Shown here piece after piece: positions 1 through 9,019 of a DNA stretch of 64,000 nucleotides. The DNA is from Mesorhizobium mediterraneum (lineage in GTDB: Bacteria > Pseudomonadota > Alphaproteobacteria > Rhizobiales > Rhizobiaceae), in contig NZ_NPKI01000011.1 of NCBI RefSeq assembly GCF_002284565.1, forward strand, positions 186,001 through 250,000. The letters run 5' to 3'. The stretch's first letter is position 1. Each line of letters begins with the position of its first letter. Under the pieces are notes generated by a model, which saw nothing but the letters and a program-made list of their open reading frames with translations, was not told the DNA's origin and searched no databases. The position numbers and the translations under genes are program-made.

Positions 1-1
1 C

Positions 2-310
2 GCTGTTGCCAGAGCGGCACTATTCGCCAAGAAACTTGCGATCATGGATGAGCCCACAGCAGCACTCGGCGTGCGGGAAACTGGCCAGGTTCTCGACCTG
101 ATCCAGGCAATCCGGCAGCGTGGACTGCCGGTAGTCCTGATCAGCCACAACATGCCGAACGTCTTCGAAATCGCCGACCGCATCCACATCATGCGGCTCG
201 GCAAACGTGCGGCCGTGGTCAGTCCGAAAACCCACACCATGGCCGATGTCGTCGCCATCATGACCGGCGCGGCGAAGTTCGAAGAACCGGCAGCATCAGC
301 TTCTCGGTAG
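2..310 (+). CDS. sugar ABC transporter ATP-binding protein, C-terminal part
   Basis: Only the last ~102 codons are in the window; the reading frame is open from base 2. Visible are the Walker B region (LAIMDEPTAALG), a D-loop-like stretch and the switch His (VLISHNMP), then the tail of the second half of an RbsA/FrcA-type ATPase. It would hydrolyse ATP for a CUT2-type (ribose/fructose-like) sugar importer at the inner membrane. The rest of its operon lies upstream of the window. It converges on the dehydrogenase gene that ends only 17 bp away. The family is clear; the exact sugar cannot be told from this fragment. Confidence 0.85.
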   Translation, partial: AVARAALFAKKLAIMDEPTAALGVRETGQVLDLIQAIRQRGLPVVLISHNMPNVFEIADRIHIMRLGKRAAVVSPKTHTMADVVAIMTGAAKFEEPAASASR

Positions 311-327
311 GACCGCCGTCATAGGCC

Positions 328-1056
328 TCATCGGCAGGTATAGCCGCCATCGATGGGTAGCGACACGCCGGTGATCATCGAGGCCGTATCGCTGAGCAGG
401 AACACGATCGGGCCGGCGATTTCGTCCTCTGTTGCCCACCGGCCGAGCGGCATCTGCTTCAGGAACGGTTCGGCGACATGCGGCTGGCTCCAGTGGCCGG
501 ATGAGATTGGTGTCATGACGACCGTTGGATTAACGCTATTGACCCGAATTCCGTATTTGCCCAACTCCAAGGCCGAACAGCGCGTGATGTTTTCGAGCGC
601 CGCCTTCGAAGAGCCGTAGGAAATGTGCCCCTCGAGCGCGACGAGCGCTGCCTGGCTGGAGACGTTGACGATCGCGCCGCCCTTGCCGATGCGCACCATT
701 TGCTGCGTTGCATATTTGGTGACCAACAACGCGCCACGCGCATTGATGGTGATGGCCTTGTCGAAAATCGCGATGTCGGTGTCCATGGGCGTTGCGATCT
801 CGCCGCCGAAGCCGCCGCAATTGACCACTCCCCAGAGTTCGAGGCCTTCCAGGGCAGTTCGGATATCGTCTTCCGAGGCAAGGTCGAAGGTCACAGTGCG
901 GCAGCCCGTCTCCTTTGCGATCGCAACGAGCGCTTCGCGGGAGCGTCCGGCCGCGATGACGTTGGCGTTTGCACGCACCAGGTGCCGCACGGTGGCGCCA
1001 CCGATACCGCCGCTGCCCCCCGTCACCAGAATCTTTCTTCCCTGAAAATCCGTCAT
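328..1056 (-). CDS. short-chain dehydrogenase/reductase (SDR), xylulose-reductase-like
   Basis: A 242-residue classical SDR. The N-terminal cofactor loop TGGSGGIGG, the catalytic Ser (NVSSQAA) and the YGSSK catalytic Tyr/Lys pair are present, and the protein ends with a typical ITGVSLPIDGGYT. The usual NNAG motif reads NCGG here, an uncommon change in a structural element. It is the last gene of the minus-strand sugar ABC operon, 54 bp after the ATPase gene, so it probably oxidises or reduces the imported sugar or polyol, or a derivative, in the cytoplasm. Overall pattern resembles carbonyl/L-xylulose reductases; the substrate is inferred from context only. Confidence 0.85.
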   Translation of the reverse strand: MTDFQGRKILVTGGSGGIGGATVRHLVRANANVIAAGRSREALVAIAKETGCRTVTFDLASEDDIRTALEGLELWGVVNCGGFGGEIATPMDTDIAIFDKAITINARGALLVTKYATQQMVRIGKGGAIVNVSSQAALVALEGHISYGSSKAALENITRCSALELGKYGIRVNSVNPTVVMTPISSGHWSQPHVAEPFLKQMPLGRWATEDEIAGPIVFLLSDTASMITGVSLPIDGGYTCR

Positions 1057-1109
1057 GATTTCCTCCTAGCCCCTGTTTGAAGTCTTGCGCTGGTGTCGCG
1101 GCAGCCCGA

Positions 1110-2240
1110 TCAGTTGACACGCTCCTTGAGCAGGACGCGTTCCGCATGCGCGGCGGCTGCATTGGAAATTCTGTCTCCGGCCTCGTTGAAAAGGTGGCAG
1201 ACGTCAGCCGGCAGCGTGATTGCGATGCGTTCGCCCGCCCGCACGATCCGGCCTCGGCTGTCACGAATGATCAGGCTTTCCTCGCGTTCATTGGCATGTA
1301 TGAATGTGTCGCTGCCAAGCAGTTCGACCATGGAAGCCTGCACGACATGGGCATCGGCCTGTCCGTGGCCCGCAAGCACGACATGTTCCGGCCGAATGCC
1401 CAGCGTAACGCGATCGCCGGGCTCGACATGCCGCTCGACCGGAATGTCTAGTACCGGTCCCCAGGAAAGAGCCACGGTCACGACCATCTCGCGAATGGCA
1501 GCAACCTTGCCGTTCAGGAAATTCATCGCCGGCGAACCAATGAATCCGGCAACGAACAAATTGGCTGGCCGATGGTAAAGCTCGAGCGGTGTGCCGACCT
1601 GTTCGATGCGCCCGCCATTCATCACCACGATGCGGTCGGCAAGCGTCATGGCTTCCACCTGATCGTGCGTGACGTAGACCATGGTGGATGCCAGTTCAGC
1701 CTTCAGCCGCGCGATCTCCACCCGCATGCCGACACGCAATGCCGCGTCGAGATTGGAAAGTGGCTCATCGAGCAAGAAGAGTTTCGGCTTGCGTGTCATG
1801 GCGCGGCCGATCGCGACACGCTGGCGCTGTCCGCCGGAAAGCTCTCGTGGCTTGCGCTTGAGATAGGAACCGAGCCGCAGTTTCTCGGCAGCACGCCTTA
1901 CGCGTTCAACGATTTCGGCGGCGGGCGTCCGTGCGATCTTCAGGCCGAAACCGATGTTGCGGCCGACATCCATGTGCGGATAGAGCGCGTAGGACTGGAA
2001 CACCATGGCCACGCCTCTTGCCGGTGGCTCGGCACCGCTCATATCCGCGCCATCGATCAGGATACGGCCGGAGCTGATCGGCTCCAGCCCGGCGATGATC
2101 CGAAGCAGTGTGGACTTGCCGCAGCCCGACGGTCCCACCAGGACGCAGAACTCACCGTCCTCGATTGTCAGCGACAGTTCCGGAATGACGGTCGTATTGC
2201 CGAAGGCCTTGGTGACTTTGTCGATCGAAAGCGTTGCCAT
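1110..2240 (-). CDS. ugpC: sugar ABC transporter ATPase, UgpC/MalK type
   Basis: A 376-residue MalK/UgpC-family ATPase powering a CUT1 sugar importer. Seen: Walker A GPSGCGKST, Q-loop in MVFQSYALYPHM, signature LSGGQRQRVAIGRA, Walker B LFLLDEPLSNLD, the switch His in VYVTHDQ, and a C-terminal regulatory (TOBE-type) region. A longer frame begins upstream at 2303, but those codons overlap the permease gene and do not look like family sequence, so the start MATLSIDK at 2240 is preferred. It lies 4 bp after the second permease gene. UgpC here is a family name; the transported sugar is not known. Confidence 0.92.
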   Translation of the reverse strand: MATLSIDKVTKAFGNTTVIPELSLTIEDGEFCVLVGPSGCGKSTLLRIIAGLEPISSGRILIDGADMSGAEPPARGVAMVFQSYALYPHMDVGRNIGFGLKIARTPAAEIVERVRRAAEKLRLGSYLKRKPRELSGGQRQRVAIGRAMTRKPKLFLLDEPLSNLDAALRVGMRVEIARLKAELASTMVYVTHDQVEAMTLADRIVVMNGGRIEQVGTPLELYHRPANLFVAGFIGSPAMNFLNGKVAAIREMVVTVALSWGPVLDIPVERHVEPGDRVTLGIRPEHVVLAGHGQADAHVVQASMVELLGSDTFIHANEREESLIIRDSRGRIVRAGERIAITLPADVCHLFNEAGDRISNAAAAHAERVLLKERVN

Positions 2241-2244
2241 GGGT

Positions 2245-3078
2245 CTAGCCTTTGACCGCACCGGCGAGCAGGCCCCGCACGAAGGCGCGCTGCACCAGCA
2301 CATAAAGGAGGATGAGGGGAAGTGCGATGAGCGTCAGGATTGCGAAGAGGGCGCCGGGATTGGCCATATAGAGGCCGGAGTACTGCATGGGCACGATGGT
2401 GAGCGTCTTCATCTCGCTCTTAGTGAGAACGATGAGGGCGAGGAAGAACTCGTTCCACGTCACGATGAACTGCCAGATCGTGACGAAGACCAGGGCCGGC
2501 CGCACCAGCGGCAAGGCCACGTGCCAATAGGTTTGCCAGGCGTTGCAGCCATCTACCCGCGCCGCCTCGAAGAGTTCACGCGGGGCATCTTCCATGAAGG
2601 ACTTGAGGATGACCATGGCAAACGGCACGCCGAGCGCCGCGTAGGGCAGGATGAGTCCGATATAGGTGTTCACCCAGCCGAAATTCTGAAGGAGGATGGC
2701 GAGCGGCAGGACCATGGAGGCGAGCGGAACCATCAAGGTCGTGAGCAGCGTGGTGTAGAGGAAGATCGAGCCCTTCAGCCTCAGGATTGCGCAGGCGAAG
2801 GCGAACAGCGAGGAGACCGCGACCACGATCACCACTGTCGCAACCGTGATGATCAGGCTGTTCAGAAAAATGGCCCCCAGCGGATTGTCGCGAATGACGG
2901 TGACGAAGTTGTCGAAGGTCACCGGCCAGGTGAAGAGCTCTGCGTCGAAGGCCTGAGCCGGGGTGCGCAGCCCGATCGACAGCATGTAGATCTGGGGCAC
3001 CATCCAGAAGCCGAGCACGATGAAGAGGACGGCATGGATGAGCATGCCGCGGATTCGGAGGCGGGTGAGGGGCATCAT
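2245..3078 (-). CDS. sugar ABC transporter permease, MalG type
   Basis: A 277-residue CUT1 inner-membrane permease with about six hydrophobic segments. The EAA loop that docks on the ATPase is readable (EAARVDGCNAWQTYWHVALP). The start at 3078 (MMPLTRLR) overlaps the stop of the partner permease in an ATGA arrangement, which implies translational coupling. Upstream codons in the same frame overlap the partner gene and are not family sequence. The substrate path should lie between this subunit and the MalF-like partner. Confidence 0.92.
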   Translation of the reverse strand: MMPLTRLRIRGMLIHAVLFIVLGFWMVPQIYMLSIGLRTPAQAFDAELFTWPVTFDNFVTVIRDNPLGAIFLNSLIITVATVVIVVAVSSLFAFACAILRLKGSIFLYTTLLTTLMVPLASMVLPLAILLQNFGWVNTYIGLILPYAALGVPFAMVILKSFMEDAPRELFEAARVDGCNAWQTYWHVALPLVRPALVFVTIWQFIVTWNEFFLALIVLTKSEMKTLTIVPMQYSGLYMANPGALFAILTLIALPLILLYVLVQRAFVRGLLAGAVKG

Positions 3079-4028
3079 CACGGATGCTGCCTTGCCGCGG
3101 GCGTCAGGCGGGCGCCCAGCGCTGCGATCTGGATCAGCGAGAGGGTGAGCGCGATGACCAGCACGATGACGGAGAGCGCGGCCCCGCTGCCTGTGTCGCC
3201 CAGCACGAAGCTCTGCTTGAAGATGAATGTGCCGAAGACCTCGCTGGCCCGGTTCGGTCCGCCGCCGGTCATCAGGTGCACGATGGGGAAGGTCTGCAAT
3301 GTGCCGATAACGCCCAGGAGCAGCAGGGATTTCGTTGCAGGGGCAAGCATCGGCACGATCACATGCACGGCAAGCCGCCAGCCCTTCGCTCCGTCTATGC
3401 GGGCGGCATCGAGCACTTCGCTCGGCAGGTTGGCGATGCCGGCGATGTACATGAGCATCGAGAAGCCGGTCCATTGCCAGATGTTGACGATGATCAGCGC
3501 ATAGATCGCCGTCTCCGGGTCGCCGATCGGTGACGTCGCCATGACGATGCCGACGCGCTTCAAATACTCCTGGGCAATGCCATAGTAGGGCGCGTAAATT
3601 TGCACCCAAACCAGGCTGATGACCGAAACCGAGGTCACCACGGGCAGGAAGAACATGGTGCGAAAGAAGCCGCGAAGGGCGTGGGTATGGCGCTCGATGA
3701 AATAGGCGAGCAGCCCGCCAATCAGCATCTGCACCGGTATGGTGATGACGCCCCACAGAAACATGTTGCGCACCACGGTCCAGAAGGTCGGATCGCCGAG
3801 AACCGTCCTGTAGTTGGCAAGTCCGGCAAAGACCGCTCCGGCGCTTGTGCCGACATAGAGGCTCTGCCCGGCGACCCAGAGAATCGGATAGGCGATGAAG
3901 ACGACAAACAGAAGCGTCGCCGGAAGCACGAAAAGATAGAGCCGCGAAGCTCTGGATGCCGATCGCCGCCCGACCTTCGCGATGGTGGATCCGGCTCGCA
4001 TAGCTTCTGTGCTCATGATGCTTGCCAT
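3078..4028 (-). CDS. sugar ABC transporter permease, MalF type
   Basis: About 316 residues with a short N-terminal arm, a first membrane segment (LYLFVLPATLLFVVFIAY) and about five more. The EAA loop (DAARIDGAKGWRLAVHVIVP) marks it as an ABC importer permease. The start is ambiguous: ATG at 4028 (MASIMSTEAM) or ATG at 4016 (MSTEAMRAG), and neither has a strong ribosome site. It follows the binding-protein gene after a perfect stem-loop and overlaps the next permease by an ATGA. Confidence 0.9.
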   Translation of the reverse strand: MASIMSTEAMRAGSTIAKVGRRSASRASRLYLFVLPATLLFVVFIAYPILWVAGQSLYVGTSAGAVFAGLANYRTVLGDPTFWTVVRNMFLWGVITIPVQMLIGGLLAYFIERHTHALRGFFRTMFFLPVVTSVSVISLVWVQIYAPYYGIAQEYLKRVGIVMATSPIGDPETAIYALIIVNIWQWTGFSMLMYIAGIANLPSEVLDAARIDGAKGWRLAVHVIVPMLAPATKSLLLLGVIGTLQTFPIVHLMTGGGPNRASEVFGTFIFKQSFVLGDTGSGAALSVIVLVIALTLSLIQIAALGARLTPAARQHP

Positions 4029-4040
4029 TTCAGAATGAAG

Positions 4041-4066
4041 CGACCGGGCGCGTCTGCGCCCGGTCG
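4041..4066 (-). repeat. perfect intercistronic stem-loop after the binding-protein gene
   Basis: A 10-bp perfect inverted repeat (CGACCGGGCG, 6-nt loop, CGCCCGGTCG) starts 12 bp past the stop of the solute-binding protein gene and precedes the permease gene. There is no U-run, so it is more likely an mRNA-stabilising or partial-attenuation hairpin than a full terminator. That would explain the higher level of binding protein usually needed relative to the membrane subunits. Confidence 0.6.
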
Positions 4067-4077
4067 TTCGTCCCAGG

Positions 4078-5361
4078 TTACTTTGCAGCAAGTGCCTTCT
4101 CGGTCGCCGCCTGCACGGTGGCGAGCGCTGCTTCCGGCTCGATGCTGCCAGCCGCGACGCCGGCAAGCGCATTGTCGAGCGCCTCGGCGACTGCCGGCGA
4201 GGCAAAGCGCTGGTTTTCCGCCTTGGGCAGGTCTGCCATGAAGCGGGCCGACATCTCCTTCACGTGATCGGTAATGTCGCCCTTCGGCGAATAGCCCTCG
4301 AACGCCGGGAGGTCGTTGAGGTCATTCAACGCCTCCTGAAGGCCAACGCCGTTGGTGAGTTCGGCAAGAAAAGTCCAGGCTTCGGGGTTCTTGCCACCAT
4401 TCTTGGTCAGGCCGTAGCCGATGTCGATGCCGCCGACGGGCGGGCTCGCTGGATTGCCGTCCTTGACAGGAGGCAGATAAAAAAAGTCGAAGCCGTCCAT
4501 GTTCTGGACAAACTCGGACAGTGGGGGAGGGAACTTGCTTTCCTGCATCCACCAGGAGCCGAGCGCCATCATGCCGACCCTGCCCTGTGCAAAGAGCTGA
4601 GCGCCCGTCGGATAGGCATGCGCCCCAAGCGCTCCCTGTTGGAAGATGCCGTCGTCGAAAAGGCCTTTCCAGGCCTTCATCGCCTCGACGAGTTCCGGTG
4701 CTGTCCAGGGCGTTTCGCCCGCCTGGGCCTTGTCGACGATGCCCGGCGAGAACTGGTTGGCGAGCATGAGGAAAACGTTCTCGTTCTGCCAGCCGTCGGC
4801 CGCGCCCTGGAACATCGGAATATAGCCGTTGTCGGTCAGCGCCTTGGCCGCAGCTTTCAACTCGTCATAGGTCTTTGGTGCCGAAAGATTGAGCTTTTCG
4901 AAGACCTTGCGGTTGTACCAGATGCACAGAACCTGGGATTCCTGGGGGATGATGTAATAATTTTCGTCGCCCTTCGGATTGCCCATCAGCATCTGCTTGC
5001 GGTTGACCGGGAAGATCTTTTCCGCCCACTTGTCGCCCCACTGCTTGGCGGCGCGCTCGTTCACCGCTTCAAGATTTTCGCGATATTGTTGGGTGAGCGA
5101 TCCCGGCTGCAGGCCGATCACGTCAGGCAGGCTCCCGGACGCCGCCGCCGCCTTCAGGGCCGTGATGTATTCAGGCGAATAGTTGTAGTAGGTATATTTC
5201 ACCTTGACGTCCGGATGTGCCTTCTCGAAGGCGGCGATGGACTTGTTCATCGTGCTCTGCACGAACCATGACCAGACGGTCACCTCTTTCTGCTCGGCAT
5301 TCGCCGAAGCAGAAAGAGCGGCGGCGAGGATCGTCGTCGCAAGAAACAGCATCTTCCTCAT
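4078..5361 (-). CDS. sugar ABC transporter periplasmic binding protein, family 1
   Basis: A 427-residue extracellular solute-binding protein. The signal peptide is clear (MRKMLFLATTILAAALSASANA, cleavage after ANA). The mature part starts with EVTVWSWF and carries the family signature LPDVIGLQPG. The start at 5361 is chosen because a strong ribosome site, GGGAGGAA, lies 6 bp upstream; the longer frame to 5385 lacks one. It is the first gene of the five-gene sugar transport operon (binding protein, two permeases, ATPase, SDR). The ligand is unknown; monosaccharides, polyols or oligosaccharides are all possible. Confidence 0.9.
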   Translation of the reverse strand: MRKMLFLATTILAAALSASANAEQKEVTVWSWFVQSTMNKSIAAFEKAHPDVKVKYTYYNYSPEYITALKAAAASGSLPDVIGLQPGSLTQQYRENLEAVNERAAKQWGDKWAEKIFPVNRKQMLMGNPKGDENYYIIPQESQVLCIWYNRKVFEKLNLSAPKTYDELKAAAKALTDNGYIPMFQGAADGWQNENVFLMLANQFSPGIVDKAQAGETPWTAPELVEAMKAWKGLFDDGIFQQGALGAHAYPTGAQLFAQGRVGMMALGSWWMQESKFPPPLSEFVQNMDGFDFFYLPPVKDGNPASPPVGGIDIGYGLTKNGGKNPEAWTFLAELTNGVGLQEALNDLNDLPAFEGYSPKGDITDHVKEMSARFMADLPKAENQRFASPAVAEALDNALAGVAAGSIEPEAALATVQAATEKALAAK

Positions 5362-5488
5362 AGTATTCCTCCCTTTTTCTACCACGTAGTGAGCGTCGCG
5401 AGCCTCCTACTCGCGGGCGCAATGACCCATTGGAGGGTCGCTTTCCTAACCGACAGCGTTTTGCATGCGCCGCTCACCAGTTCCGGCG

Positions 5489-6505
5489 TCAGGCGGCCTT
5501 GGCGGCTGCGACCGTCAACACGTCTTCCGTGATCACCCGGTCGTCCGCGAGCGGGCGGTTTGGCGTCAGGCCGAGCTTCTGCAGGTCGCCGTGATAGGCG
5601 CGCACGGCTTCCTCCGGGCCAATTGTGCCGTCAGCAACCGCCCGCATCAAAACGATGAGGTGAAGCGGCGCCTCGGCGAGGTTGATCTTGCGGCCGAAGA
5701 GCGCCAGGCGAGCGCCATAGCGCTGCGACTGGGCGACGAGCTCGAACGTGTCGCGGGTGGTGCCAGCCCCGCCGCCGAGCACGCCGACGATCAACTCGGA
5801 ATCGAAATTGGCGAGTTCTTCCATCGCCTTCGGCCCGTTATACGGTGTCTTCAGGAACAGCGGACGCTCGGCCTTCGGCACGCTCGCCAATGACTTGATG
5901 ATGTTGTCGTTGACGAATTCGCCGATTTGCTCGCTGCTGAGACCGATATCGACGCTTGGATTGAAGACCTCGTAGAAATATTTGAAGTTGGTCCGAGCCG
6001 CCTCGGCGCGGAACTCGGCAAAGGCATTCAACGTGCGGATGTCGAGTTCGACATCGTTGCTGAAGGAAACTGAATAGAGAGCAAGGTCCGTGCCGCGCGT
6101 CGGATAGTTGGCGATAGCGCGCGAAAGATTGGCATCGCGGAATGGCGCCGACGGCTTCTGGGTATAGACGCCGTGACGCACGGCGCCCCAGCACATCGTT
6201 TCCAGATTGCCGCGGATCGCCGGTTTCATCTCACTGCCGAAGAAAGCGCCACGCTCGTCGAGAAGATCAAGGTTGGACTGCGACACCAGCATGATGTCGA
6301 CGATGTCCTGTTTGATGATCTCCTCGATCTGGGCGATGAACTCCTGGCGGCTACGGCGGCGCGGCGGCTTGACCGAATAGTCGAAGCCTGTAGCGGTCAC
6401 GCCGGCGCCAACGTCGCTGTCCTTGGCATCGGCAATGACGAAATCGGTCGGCTTGTAGCGGCCGGCGCGAATGTTTGCCAGCTTCCTGTCGAGTCTCGTG
6501 ACCAT
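5489..6505 (-). CDS. aldolase-like (beta/alpha)8 barrel protein
   Basis: A 338-residue cytoplasmic protein with no signal peptide. It has alternating strand/helix segments typical of a TIM barrel, for example DIVDIMLVSQSN, LFLKTPYNGPKAM (a Lys in a class I aldolase-like position) and ELIVGVLGGGAGTT (a glycine-rich phosphate-binding-like loop). It resembles LacD/DeoC-type aldolases in layout, but this was not tested. A ribosome site GAGGAAC sits just before the ATG. It lies upstream of the sugar ABC operon on the same strand (127 bp gap) and divergent from the sugar kinase, so kinase plus aldolase is a sensible pathway pair. Confidence 0.55.
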   Translation of the reverse strand: MVTRLDRKLANIRAGRYKPTDFVIADAKDSDVGAGVTATGFDYSVKPPRRRSRQEFIAQIEEIIKQDIVDIMLVSQSNLDLLDERGAFFGSEMKPAIRGNLETMCWGAVRHGVYTQKPSAPFRDANLSRAIANYPTRGTDLALYSVSFSNDVELDIRTLNAFAEFRAEAARTNFKYFYEVFNPSVDIGLSSEQIGEFVNDNIIKSLASVPKAERPLFLKTPYNGPKAMEELANFDSELIVGVLGGGAGTTRDTFELVAQSQRYGARLALFGRKINLAEAPLHLIVLMRAVADGTIGPEEAVRAYHGDLQKLGLTPNRPLADDRVITEDVLTVAAAKAA

Positions 6506-6903
6506 AGTTGTTCCTCGGTGGACATGTTGGGCGGCTCTGTTGCCGCGCTCTTGCTTCGCCGTTCCAACGTCATAGGCAGATATTTCTCACAATCTGTCAA
6601 TAGCTACCTAAATCTTTCTAATTTGCGTGATGAGGGCACGTGGCGGCGCGCCAATCTCATTCATCTGCCATAAGTTAGGATTTGCCTAGAATTAACACGT
6701 TGTTTTCATTATAAAATATTCAGGAGCCCCAATGAATGGCGCACTCTGAGCATTTGCACGAATTGCGTGCTGCGATGCCCATGAGCCGGCTCCGCAACGC
6801 CATTTCTGCGCAATTCCGGCGCGAAACTACAGAATTGCATTGACGCTGTGGAAGATAATGATAGCAATTGGCAGTGTCGGCAGAGGTGAGGAGGAGCGCG
6901 GCC
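6506..6903. promoter_or_regulatory. divergent promoter region of the sugar locus
   Basis: About 400 bp without a convincing gene, AT-rich for this window between about 6590 and 6720. It separates the aldolase-like gene (minus) from the sugar kinase gene (plus). A TTGACA hexamer on the minus strand lies at 6596-6601 but has no good -10 at 17 bp. A CAGAT-N10-ATCTG inverted repeat at 6578-6597 overlaps that hexamer and may be an operator for the DeoR regulator encoded at 9020. The promoter assignment is tentative. Confidence 0.4.
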
Positions 6904-8172
6904 GTGAGTGATGGTTTCGTCGCATCGTGCGCAGAACGCTATCGCGCCCTGATCGATCCGCGGTCCGGTTCGCTTGGCGCGGATGCCCTTGCGTCGGCGG
7001 GCCTGTTCCTGTGCGGCATCAGCGCATGTATCGATGCGCGGGTCGAGATGCACGACATGCAGCCGCTTCTGGGCGCACCGAACTGCAGCCCTGCGGCGCA
7101 ACTCGCCGATCTTCTTCTTTCGCGTGCCGCGCGCGGGGTGGGCGGCGAGGTGCGGTTCGACTGGCCGGAAGGCCCGGCGTGGCTGCGCGAGCGCTTGCCG
7201 CTGCACTATGCACTGGGCGGAACCGGTCCTCAGGCGGCTTGGGTGCTAGGGCAACTTGGGGTCCGCTCCCTGGTCGCCATCGAGGATCGTCACGCGGCAA
7301 TGCTGCGGTTGATACCGGCCGGCGTTCTGCTGGCGGAAAGCGGGACGCTCAAGACGCCGGATGCAGTGTCCCCGGCTGGTCCGCACATCCCGGAAATCTT
7401 CATTTTCGAATTCACCGCCGGCCGCGCGATCGGCGCCGTCGTGCCGACCCGCTCCTCACGTGTCATCGTCCGCTTCTGCGACCGCGGAATTCAGCATGAC
7501 CAGGATTTCGAGACCATGTCGCGCCGGCTGGCGCCGTCAGCCGCAGCCGGGCTTCTTGCCGGGCTGAACGACGAGGCGGTGGAGAATGTCGGCGCCGCCA
7601 GCCGGCACGTCTTCGCTCTCAGCCGCGACTGGAAGGCAGCCGGCCTCAAGACGATCCATTTCGAGCTGGCGGGCTATGCCACGCAGCAGGCAGTCGAGGA
7701 GCTTTTTTCCCATTCCCGCGGTGCGATCACCTCGCTCGGAATGAGCCATTCCGAACTGCTCGCCATGAGCCCGTCCGCCCACCATCCCATGGAGGCTCTT
7801 GTGGCGCTAGGCGAGCGTCTCGATCTCGAGCGGGTGTGCGTGCATGCCGATACATGGGCCGCCGCCGCAACCTTAAACGATCCAAAGGAAGAGGAACGCG
7901 CACTGATGGCAGGCTGCGCTATCGCCAGCGCCAGGGCGGCGAATGGAGAACCCGCACGAACCATCGCGATCGCACCGGCGGCCGAATTCCATCCACTTCC
8001 TTTCGAAACGCCCGTCCGCAAGGGACGCTGGACCTTCGTTGCCTGCGCTTCTCCCTACTTGGAGAAGCCAGTGACGACGCTCGGCCTGGGTGACAGCTTC
8101 ACCGCAGGCTGTCTGCTCATCCTCGGACAACACCGCCACGCCGACGCCGGTCCCGCACTCCAACGCGCCTGA
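6904..8172 (+). CDS. ADP-dependent glucokinase/phosphofructokinase family sugar kinase
   Basis: A 422-residue protein. The catalytic GLGDSFTAG near the C-terminus matches the GxGD motif of ribokinase-like sugar kinases in the ADP-dependent form. The motifs HFELAG and ALGGTGPQAA also fit the ADP-PFK/GK family, in which ADP replaces ATP as phosphate donor. GTG at 6904 is the chosen start because AGGAGG lies 9 bp upstream; an earlier TTG at 6868 has no such site. It is followed after 12 bp by an SDR gene and then a DeoR regulator. Most characterised members are archaeal or eukaryotic, so nucleotide preference here is inferred. Confidence 0.65.
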   Translation: MSDGFVASCAERYRALIDPRSGSLGADALASAGLFLCGISACIDARVEMHDMQPLLGAPNCSPAAQLADLLLSRAARGVGGEVRFDWPEGPAWLRERLPLHYALGGTGPQAAWVLGQLGVRSLVAIEDRHAAMLRLIPAGVLLAESGTLKTPDAVSPAGPHIPEIFIFEFTAGRAIGAVVPTRSSRVIVRFCDRGIQHDQDFETMSRRLAPSAAAGLLAGLNDEAVENVGAASRHVFALSRDWKAAGLKTIHFELAGYATQQAVEELFSHSRGAITSLGMSHSELLAMSPSAHHPMEALVALGERLDLERVCVHADTWAAAATLNDPKEEERALMAGCAIASARAANGEPARTIAIAPAAEFHPLPFETPVRKGRWTFVACASPYLEKPVTTLGLGDSFTAGCLLILGQHRHADAGPALQRA

Positions 8173-8184
8173 AGGACAAATTCC

Positions 8185-8958
8185 ATGTTTCTCGAACGGT
8201 TCCGACTTGACGGTAAAACTGCCTTCATCACCGGCGGCGGCCGCGGCATCGGCCTGTCGACGGCCGAAGCGCTCGCGGAGGCTGGCGCACGGGTTACCAT
8301 ATCGGACATGGATCCTCAGGTGTTGGAGGCGGGGCGTGACGAGCTAAAGCGGAAGGGCCATCAGGTCGAAGCGGTACAGCTCGACGTAACCGATTCCAAG
8401 GCCGTTGCCGCAGCCGCTCGATCTGCCAATGAGCGTCACGGCGCGGTCGATATCCTGATCGCCAATGCGGGGATCGCCTGGCCCGACACAGGCGGGGAGG
8501 ATATGAGCGACGACGTATGGCTGAAGGTGATCGACGTCGACCTGAATGGCGCCTATTGGTCATGCCGGGAGTTCGCAAGACCCATGCTCGAACGTGGCCG
8601 TGGCGCGATCGTCACGCTGGGTTCCATGTCCGGATTGATTTCCAACAAGCCGCAGCGTCAGGTGCACTACAACACCGCAAAGGCCGCCGTTCACCACATG
8701 ACACGCAGCCTTGCCGGAGAATGGGCCGAGCGCGGCGTGAGGATAAACTGTGTCGCGCCGACCTATGTCGATACTGTCATGTCGCGCGGCGGCTTCACTG
8801 ACAACAAGCTGATGCCGGTGTGGATGGAGATGACGCCGATGAAGCGCGTTGCGCGCCCCGACGAGATTGCCGCTTCCATCCTCTTCCTTGCCTCGGATGC
8901 AGCGAGCGCTATGACCGGCGCGGTTGTGGTTGTGGATTGCGGCTATACGATTTGGTAG
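8185..8958 (+). CDS. short-chain dehydrogenase, polyol-dehydrogenase-like
   Basis: A 257-residue classical SDR with TGGGRGIG (cofactor loop), ANAG, the catalytic Ser in LGSMSG, and Tyr/Lys in YNTAK. The D in ITISDMD-type position after the second strand favours NAD(H) over NADP(H). A ribosome site AAGGA precedes the ATG by 8 bp, and the gene follows the ADP-dependent kinase after 12 bp, so the two are probably co-transcribed. Likely role: oxidation of an imported sugar alcohol or sugar before phosphorylation. Substrate not determined. Confidence 0.85.
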   Translation: MFLERFRLDGKTAFITGGGRGIGLSTAEALAEAGARVTISDMDPQVLEAGRDELKRKGHQVEAVQLDVTDSKAVAAAARSANERHGAVDILIANAGIAWPDTGGEDMSDDVWLKVIDVDLNGAYWSCREFARPMLERGRGAIVTLGSMSGLISNKPQRQVHYNTAKAAVHHMTRSLAGEWAERGVRINCVAPTYVDTVMSRGGFTDNKLMPVWMEMTPMKRVARPDEIAASILFLASDAASAMTGAVVVVDCGYTIW

Positions 8959-9019
8959 AGATTGAACGATCTGGCCTGAAATCCGTCGACCTCGCCGTCG
9001 GCTACCGAGCGGGTGAAGC

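Noticed and set aside
2005-3504. A 499-codon open frame on the plus strand opposite the sugar ABC permease genes
   Set aside because: It is the antisense shadow of two well-supported permease genes; its composition (runs of E, D, H, R) is what high-GC antisense frames give, and no motif is present.
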